Under the pieces are notes generated by a model, which made no database searches, was not told the DNA's origin, and saw only the letters and a list, made by a program, of their open reading frames with translations. A stretch of 34,849 nucleotides of DNA from Myxococcales bacterium (GTDB lineage: Bacteria; Myxococcota_A; Polyangia; Polyangiales; Houyiibacteriaceae): the NCBI GenBank assembly GCA_029862185.1, contig JAOTXX010000043.1:1-34849 (forward strand), in the 5' to 3' direction. The position numbers and the translations under genes are program-made. Positions 29,285 through 34,849 of the stretch are shown here, one piece after another. Position 1 is the first letter of the stretch. Every line of letters begins with the position of its first letter.

Positions 29285-31441
29285 ATGGCTCGCCCGGTCA
29301 AAATCGCCCTATACGTGGTGGGCGCCGTCGTCGCGCTGATCATCATCGCTGCGGCCAGCTTCGCGCTACTCTTCGATGCCAATGACTTTCGCGACCGGAT
29401 CGCCGAGCAGACGAAAGAGAGGACGGGCCGCGACCTCGTCATAGAAGGCGATCTCGAGGTCAGCTTTTTCCCCTGGCCCGCGATCAGTGTCGGCAACACC
29501 AGTCTCGGCAACGCGCCGGGCTTCGGCGAGGAACCGTTCGCGAGCTTCGAGCAGGCGCAGCTCAGCGTGCGCCTGCTGCCGCTGTTGTTGCGGCGCGAGG
29601 TCTTGATCGGCACGGTCGAGCTCGATTCTCTGCAACTGAACCTGGCGGTCGCGCGCACCGGCCGCAACAACTGGCAGGACCTGTTGCGGGGCGAGGAGGA
29701 GGAAACGGAGAGCGCGGGCGCGACATTCAACATCGCGAGCATCGACGTCAGCAACACGTCGCTGAGCTACAGTAACGCGCAGAGCGGCGACACATACCGC
29801 CTGACCGACGTCAACATGAAGTCGGGTCGCATAGCGGTGGGCGAGGGGGTGCCGGTCGAAGGCGGGCTGAAGTTCGACCTGCAGCCGGCAGGTGTCTCGG
29901 GCAACATCGAGCTAGAGACCGTCGCCACGTTCGATCCCGACGCCGGAACGGTCACGCTAAACGACCTCGAGATCGACGGCGTCGTCGAAGGCTTCGCCGA
30001 CGTGCCGACGACGCTACGGTTTGCGGCGCCGCGGCTCGAGGCGAACACCGCAGAGAAGGTCGTGACGCTCGGCGATGTTGAGATCTCGTTGCTGGGCATC
30101 GACATCGATGCGAGCGTCGAGCCGTTCTCCTACGCCGGGGACCTGACGCCGGCAGCGACGATCAGCGTCGCGGCGTTCTCGCCGCGCAAGCTGATGCAGC
30201 GGCTGAACATCCAGGCACCGGCGACCGCGGACCCGAACGCGCTCGGCAAGGCAAGGCTCGATGCGAAGGCAAAGTTCACCCCAAACGCGCTAGCGCTGAG
30301 CAGCGTCAGGCTGACCTTCGACGAAACCAATCTGAGCGGCAACCTGTCGATCCCGCGCCGTGCGGGCGGCAGGTATCGCTTCGATCTGCAGGCCGACCGG
30401 ATCGACCTCAGCCGGTACATGGCGCCGGCGGACCCCGACGCGGCCAAGGCCGATCCGGACGTAGCGTCGGTCGAGATCCCGGCCAAGCTGATTCGCCTGC
30501 TCAAGGCGCACGGCAGGCTGAAGGTTGGCGAGGCGCTGCTCGGCAGCATGCGCTTCAAGAACGTCAAGGTTGGCGTCAACAACGCGAACGGCAGGCTGCG
30601 CATCCATCCGGCCTCCGCGACGCTGTACGAGGGCACGTACAGCGGCGACGTGCGCATCGATGCGTCGGGCGCGACGCCCGTGCTGTCGGTCAAGGAGAAC
30701 ATCAGCGGCGTGGAGCTTCGCGCGCTCGCCAAAGCGATGTTCGACGAAGAGCGGGTCACGGGCACGATCAACGGCTCGTTCCGGCTCACGGGCCGCGGCG
30801 ACGACTTCGGTGCGGTACAGCGGAGCCTCGCGGGCAACATGTCGTTCGAGCTTATCGAGGGCGCGTTCGAAGGCGTCGATATCTGGTACCAGCTGCGCCG
30901 CGCCTACGCCCTGGTGAGACAGCGCCCGGTGCCCGAGCCCGTGCTGCCTGCGCGGACCCGATTCAGCAGGGTCACCGCGTCGGGGCCCGTAACCGACGGC
31001 GTGTTTCGGAACGACAACCTGCTCGCCGAGCTGCCGTTCATGAGCATCACGGGCAAGGGCAAGGTCGACCTCGTGGCGGCGACGCTGGATTACGGGATGA
31101 GCGTGCGTGTGCTCAACAAGCCCGAGCTGGCGACGGGCGTCAGCGCGGATGGGCTCAATGAGCTGACGCGTGCGGCCATCCCCCTCAGGATGACGGGCCC
31201 GCTGGCCAAGCCTTCGATCAAGCCCGATGTCGAAGGCATGCTCAAGGAGCGAGTCAAGGAGGAGCTCGAGACGCGCGTGTTCGACGAGCTGCTCGGCGGC
31301 AGCGACAAGCAAGAAGCGCCGGAAGCAGCAGAACAACCCGCTGCGGGGGAAGAGCCGGCGGCGGAAGAAGAGCCGAAAGAAGAAATAGAAGACGTCGAGG
31401 ACAAGCTCGAGGACGCCCTGAAGGACATCTTCAAGTGGTAA
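29285..31441 (+). CDS. AsmA-family protein
   Basis: 718 residues with an N-terminal membrane anchor (IALYVVGAVVALIIIAAASF), then the typical AsmA start (FRDRIAEQTKERTGRDLVIE, FFPWPAISVGNTSLGNAPGF). The long beta-rich body ends in the AsmA C-terminal domain (GNMSFELIEGAFEGVDIWYQ, DNLLAELPFMSITGKGKVDL). A highly charged Glu/Ala tail follows (EEPAAEEEPKEEIEDVEDKL). AsmA-like proteins are bridge-type lipid-transfer or outer-membrane assembly factors. A GGAGG ribosome-binding site precedes the ATG. The sequence reads much like gammaproteobacterial AsmA, so transfer is possible but not shown. Confidence 0.9.
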   Translation: MARPVKIALYVVGAVVALIIIAAASFALLFDANDFRDRIAEQTKERTGRDLVIEGDLEVSFFPWPAISVGNTSLGNAPGFGEEPFASFEQAQLSVRLLPLLLRREVLIGTVELDSLQLNLAVARTGRNNWQDLLRGEEEETESAGATFNIASIDVSNTSLSYSNAQSGDTYRLTDVNMKSGRIAVGEGVPVEGGLKFDLQPAGVSGNIELETVATFDPDAGTVTLNDLEIDGVVEGFADVPTTLRFAAPRLEANTAEKVVTLGDVEISLLGIDIDASVEPFSYAGDLTPAATISVAAFSPRKLMQRLNIQAPATADPNALGKARLDAKAKFTPNALALSSVRLTFDETNLSGNLSIPRRAGGRYRFDLQADRIDLSRYMAPADPDAAKADPDVASVEIPAKLIRLLKAHGRLKVGEALLGSMRFKNVKVGVNNANGRLRIHPASATLYEGTYSGDVRIDASGATPVLSVKENISGVELRALAKAMFDEERVTGTINGSFRLTGRGDDFGAVQRSLAGNMSFELIEGAFEGVDIWYQLRRAYALVRQRPVPEPVLPARTRFSRVTASGPVTDGVFRNDNLLAELPFMSITGKGKVDLVAATLDYGMSVRVLNKPELATGVSADGLNELTRAAIPLRMTGPLAKPSIKPDVEGMLKERVKEELETRVFDELLGGSDKQEAPEAAEQPAAGEEPAAEEEPKEEIEDVEDKLEDALKDIFKW

Positions 31442-31445
31442 GCGG

Positions 31446-31571
31446 ATGCGCACGGTGCTCCTGAGCCTGCTGCTCCTGCCATTCGCGGCCGGAGCCCCCG
31501 AGATGCGCAGCTCTCGGGGGCGATCGAGGAGGCGCGCAACATCGAACCGGAGAGTGCGCGCGCACATTAGA
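31446..31571 (+). pseudogene. Short broken ORF with signal peptide
   Basis: The ATG at 31446 starts MRTVLLSLLLLPFAAGAP, a clear signal peptide, 4 bases after the AsmA stop. A shifted frame then gives LSGAIEEARNIEPESARAH, which looks like one TPR helix pair, before a stop near the end of the convergent kinase gene. The two pieces fit one frameshifted and 3'-lost TPR protein once co-transcribed with AsmA. Confidence 0.35.
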
Positions 31572-31577
31572 CTCGGC

Positions 31578-33221
31578 TCAGGATGCGAGACGGCGACGTG
31601 CTTTCAATAGCCTAGCGCGCATGTCGACCCCGATGCTGACTCCGGACAACGAAACCTTGCTCTGGTCCCGGCGCTTCCGGATGGCGGAGCCGTATCGCGC
31701 CCACCAGGAACGTGCGTCGGCCTCGGTCCACTCGCCGACACCCGCGCAAGAGGCCAGGGCCACGCGCATCTCGTCCGCACTCTGAGGTCGATCGTCGGGG
31801 TTTTTGGCTAGGCACGACATGATCAGGGCTTCGAGCTGCCGGGGGATCGCGCGCCCGACTCGTTCGGAAGGTGGCACCGGTTCCGTGTGCAGATGGTTCG
31901 AGCACACCTCGATTACGGTGGCGCCATCGAAGACGTGCGATCCTGTCAGCAGGAAGTACCCCACGGCCCCAAGCGCATAGATGTCTGCGCGTGCGTCCAC
32001 GCTGCCCGCAGCGGTGATCGATTCGGGCGGGAGGTATTGCGGGGTCCCGGCGATCGCGCCGGCTTCCGTGGGAGAATAGCCATCGGCGTGCTCTAGCTCT
32101 TTCACGAGACCAAAATCGAGCACCTTGACCATGTCCGCGTGGCTGTCTTCCTTCAGCAACATGATGTTCGTGGGCTTGATGTCTCGATGAACGAGGTTGA
32201 GCGCGTGGGCCTCCGACAATGCGGCGGCTGCTTGTCTCAGAATCCACACGACGCGCGCAGGAGGTTGCGGCCCGTCTACGTCCACGACGTCGGCTAACGT
32301 GGCTCCGTCGAGGTGCTCCATCGCGTAGTAAAACATACCTTCAGGGGTGCGCCCGAAATCGAAGATGGTCACCGTGTTCGGATGGGTGAGCATCGCAGTC
32401 ACTTGCACCTCCGTCTCGAAGCGCGCGATGGCACTCGTGCCGGCCTTTGCAGCAGGCAAAACCTTCAGCGCGGTCGGCCTTCGCAGCATGGCGTGCTCCG
32501 CGCGGTAGACGATGCCCATTCCACCTTCGCCGAGCTTCTCGATCAACGTGTATTGGCCGAGCTCCCTGGCGTCGTGCACTTCCCGGCGAAGGCCGTAGAT
32601 GACGCGGGAGGCGCTTGTGCACACGACGACGGTGCACGTCCACCAAACCGCAGTCCAGAAAACGGCGTGCCTCACGATAGCTCGGTTACTTTCGCCCGCA
32701 ATTGCCGGAAATACTTCCTCCCACGGCGCGAGATCCATGGTGAAGTAGATGTGGTAAGTGACGATCAGCAAAGGGATGCCGCAGACTGCGGTGAGGATCC
32801 CGGTGCGCCCCGACGAGCTCGGGACGTAGATTGCGCGCGCGGTGAGGCCAAAGCTCAACACGAGGAGGATGACGAGATTTGGCTGGATCCCTGCAGGCAG
32901 GGAATGGCCCATGATGGCGTAGAACATGCAAGCCAGAAAGGTCCCCAGGACGTCCGTGGTCCTGATGAATGCCATTGAACGCGTGCGCCGACGGCAGACC
33001 AGCCAGATCAAGAGCAGAGCGGACGCGCCGAGCACGTGGAACACCATCGAGGGATGCGTGGGCGACCGGCCTGGGTCGGGACTCGCGATCCAGTCGACCA
33101 CGCGAGCCGCGACGAAGAAGAACCCGAGGCTCGCTCCGAAAAAGCCGTACGACGCTACGCGTCTTTGTAGGAACTTGCGGCCCGCCTCAGACCGATCTAC
33201 CCATGCGCTCGAGAGGACCAT
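31578..33221 (-). CDS. Polytopic membrane Ser/Thr protein kinase
   Basis: 547 residues. The N-terminal ~210 residues hold six hydrophobic helices (YGFFGASLGFFFVAARVV, VFHVLGASALLLIWLV, LGTFLACMFYAIMG, NLVILLVLSFGLTA, LTAVCGIPLLIVTYHIYF, FWTAVWWTCTVVVC). The cytoplasmic kinase domain follows, with LGEGGMGIVYRAEH (from 230), Lys253 in TALKVLP, LVHRDIKPTNIMLL, VLDFGLVKE and LPPESI. Unlike the other two kinases of this window it has the sensor-like membrane part first, no PEGA tail, and a classical HRDIKPTN loop. The membrane module suggests sensing in or at the membrane. It is divergent from the nucleotide-transporter-like gene across 61 bp. Confidence 0.9.
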   Translation of the reverse strand: MVLSSAWVDRSEAGRKFLQRRVASYGFFGASLGFFFVAARVVDWIASPDPGRSPTHPSMVFHVLGASALLLIWLVCRRRTRSMAFIRTTDVLGTFLACMFYAIMGHSLPAGIQPNLVILLVLSFGLTARAIYVPSSSGRTGILTAVCGIPLLIVTYHIYFTMDLAPWEEVFPAIAGESNRAIVRHAVFWTAVWWTCTVVVCTSASRVIYGLRREVHDARELGQYTLIEKLGEGGMGIVYRAEHAMLRRPTALKVLPAAKAGTSAIARFETEVQVTAMLTHPNTVTIFDFGRTPEGMFYYAMEHLDGATLADVVDVDGPQPPARVVWILRQAAAALSEAHALNLVHRDIKPTNIMLLKEDSHADMVKVLDFGLVKELEHADGYSPTEAGAIAGTPQYLPPESITAAGSVDARADIYALGAVGYFLLTGSHVFDGATVIEVCSNHLHTEPVPPSERVGRAIPRQLEALIMSCLAKNPDDRPQSADEMRVALASCAGVGEWTEADARSWWARYGSAIRKRRDQSKVSLSGVSIGVDMRARLLKARRRLAS

Positions 33222-33282
33222 CTAGCGGCCTATAGCACCCGCGCGGCGGGACAGCCCGACAAACATCGGCTACACTCGCGCC

Positions 33283-34849
33283 ATGAAGCGAGCGCGTGAG
33301 CGTGCCGCCTCGATCGCCATCCTGACGACGATTCCGATGATGGCGCAAGCCGTGGCCGGGCGAGCGGTTCGTGACACTCTTTTCTTGTCGGCGAACGACG
33401 CCTCGCGCTTGCCTGAGGCGATGCTGGGCGCGGCTGGGCTGTCCCTGGCGACCGCCTTTTCGATCTCCCGCGTCATGCCGCGCTGGGGGCCGCGAGCGAC
33501 CGCCGTCATAGTCTCCGGCATAAACGGCACGCTATTCGTCGTCGAAGGGGCGTTGGTGGACGTAGCGCCGAGGGCGATAGGCGCGCTGGCCTACATGCAT
33601 GTCGGCGTGGTCGGGGCTCTCGTATCGACCGCGTTCTCGTGCGTGGTGAACGAGCGATTCGATCCCTACTACGCGAAAGCCGTCGTCTCACGCGTCCACA
33701 CGGGGGCTGCGCTGGGTGGGGTGCTTGGAGGGATCGCCGCGCTCATTCTGAACGAAGTTTTCGAGCTCGCCACTCTGTTCTATTGCCTCGCATCCCTCAG
33801 TGCGATCGTCGCCGTTGGGGCTTGGAACGTGGGCGGGTCGACGCAACCTCCGCGTACCACCGACATCGACACGCGGACGGGGCTCCGAACCATTCGTGCG
33901 GACGGCTATTTGAGTCAAGTCGCAGTCACCGTGACGCTGCTTGGCGGTGTTGGCGTCTTCGTCAGCTATGCGATGAAAACTGAGGCGAGCCTTCGCTTCG
34001 GTGACGCGTCAAGCCTGCTGTCGTTCTTCACGGCGTACTACACGGCGACCGCCGTGTTGACGTTCCTGACGCAAGCGGGCGTCACGAAACCGCTGCTCGA
34101 GAAGGTCGGCCTCGGCCGCACCATGGCGCTCTTGCCACTGGCCGTTGGGCTGAGCGCTGCCTTCGGCGCGGCATGGACGCGGCTATGGACGGCCACGTTG
34201 GCGCGCTGCTCACAGGAAGTCCTTTCGAGCTCAGTCTTTCGTTCGGGCTACGAGCTCCTCTACCTGCCGCTTCCCCTGCGCAAGAAACGGGCGACGAAGG
34301 CGCTCATCGACATCGCGTGCAATCGAATCGGTTACGTTGCCGGGAGTCTGATCGTGATGGGGATCGTCGGAATGACGGCGACGTTGGAGGTCGCAACATC
34401 GTGGATACTCGGGATCGCGGGCGTCATGGCGTTCGTTGCCGTTTGGTTGATAAATCGATTGCACGATGGCTACGTCCGTGAGCTTGCGAGGAGTCTGCGT
34501 GTTGGCACCGTCGTGCCCGAGTCCGACGAGATCGTCGATGCCACCACGCTACACACGCTTGCGCAGAGCGCTACCGTATTGGATCGCGAGGAGCTCCTCG
34601 AAGGCATCGAAGCGTTCGAAAAGACGCGTGACGCCAAGGAAACCAGGAGTCGCAGGGCCTTGGCCGCTCAGCTTGCCGACCTGCTCTCCGACGACCCACA
34701 ACGAGTGCTGAACGTCTTGTTGTATGAGTCTTTGAGCTGGCGCCTCGCCCCGCATCTCATCGATCGGCTGGGAACAGACGCCTACGCCGGCCCGGCGCAT
34801 CGTGCGCTCGAGCGAATGTGCACCCGAATCACGGGCCAACTGGTTGATG
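33283..34849 (+). CDS. ATP/ADP-translocase-like (Npt1/Npt2) membrane protein, runs off window
   Basis: An open frame from the ATG at 33283 continues without a stop to the window end (522 codons seen). It contains about ten hydrophobic segments. The start (GRAVRDTLFLSANDASRLPE) resembles the NTT/Npt1-Npt2 nucleotide transporter family, as does the middle (FFTAYYTATAVLTFLTQAGV, SSVFRSGYELLYLPLPLRKK then RATKALIDIACNRIGYVAGS). After about residue 400 the protein becomes soluble and helical (REELLEGIEAFEKTRDAKET). Many free-living bacteria have such NTT-like proteins fused to HEAT-repeat domains, and transport of ATP is not implied. No strong ribosome-binding site was seen. Confidence 0.75.
   Translation, partial: MKRARERAASIAILTTIPMMAQAVAGRAVRDTLFLSANDASRLPEAMLGAAGLSLATAFSISRVMPRWGPRATAVIVSGINGTLFVVEGALVDVAPRAIGALAYMHVGVVGALVSTAFSCVVNERFDPYYAKAVVSRVHTGAALGGVLGGIAALILNEVFELATLFYCLASLSAIVAVGAWNVGGSTQPPRTTDIDTRTGLRTIRADGYLSQVAVTVTLLGGVGVFVSYAMKTEASLRFGDASSLLSFFTAYYTATAVLTFLTQAGVTKPLLEKVGLGRTMALLPLAVGLSAAFGAAWTRLWTATLARCSQEVLSSSVFRSGYELLYLPLPLRKKRATKALIDIACNRIGYVAGSLIVMGIVGMTATLEVATSWILGIAGVMAFVAVWLINRLHDGYVRELARSLRVGTVVPESDEIVDATTLHTLAQSATVLDREELLEGIEAFEKTRDAKETRSRRALAAQLADLLSDDPQRVLNVLLYESLSWRLAPHLIDRLGTDAYAGPAHRALERMCTRITGQLVD

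Noticed and set aside
30290-31567. Long minus-strand ORF (425 codons) antisense to asmA.
   Set aside because: Composition is Arg/Ala-rich without domain signal, and the plus strand encodes a clear AsmA protein.

Overview
The window looks like a chromosomal accessory region of a high-GC member of the Myxococcota, probably near the Polyangia or Sandaracinaceae. The evidence is three eukaryotic-type Ser/Thr kinases, two with a PEGA-like tail, a sigma-54 enhancer-binding protein (EBP), an OmpA protein with thrombospondin type 3 repeats, and a secreted LRR protein with DUF4215 repeats and a MYXO-CTERM-like tail. No rRNA, tRNA or CRISPR array was seen. This placement is inferred from gene content only.

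Layout. 1-5.2 kb is a scrap-yard of mobile DNA and damaged genes. It holds a decayed tyrosine-recombinase/IS91-like element, inverted IS91-like ends flanking a heparanase-like GH79 lipoprotein gene, a frameshifted ORF, a headless CASTOR/POLLUX-type channel gene, a headless LamG-domain gene and the left end of an IS3-family element. 5.1-18.7 kb is a coherent block: an RND pump with a DUF2147-like protein, a PEGA-domain envelope protein, a small membrane protein, a lipoprotein, a Ser/Thr kinase, a P450-LuxR-EBP operon and a lipoprotein with a zinc-protease motif. 18.9-26.6 kb holds a second kinase, the OmpA protein, the giant LRR/DUF4215 surface protein and an FHA protein. 27.0-27.9 kb is a second copy of the decayed IS element. 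27.9-34.8 kb holds an outer-membrane barrel protein, an AsmA protein, a third, polytopic kinase and a nucleotide-transporter-like protein that runs off the window.

Main discovery. Three divergent intergenic regions (about 8.99, 11.20 and 17.85 kb) carry the same operator: two GACG-N5-CGTC palindromes with centres exactly 20 bp apart. All eight core bases are conserved in all six palindromes. Around these operators lie five sequences with sigma-54 geometry (GG-N10-GC), each with its predicted start about 95-99 bp from the operator centre, on both sides in two of the regions. The EBP at 13.67-15.25 kb is the obvious candidate to bind them. The block therefore appears to be a local, self-regulated sigma-54 regulon controlling an RND pump, a DUF2147-like protein, a P450, two lipoproteins, a small membrane protein and the EBP itself. 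Its inducing signal is unknown.
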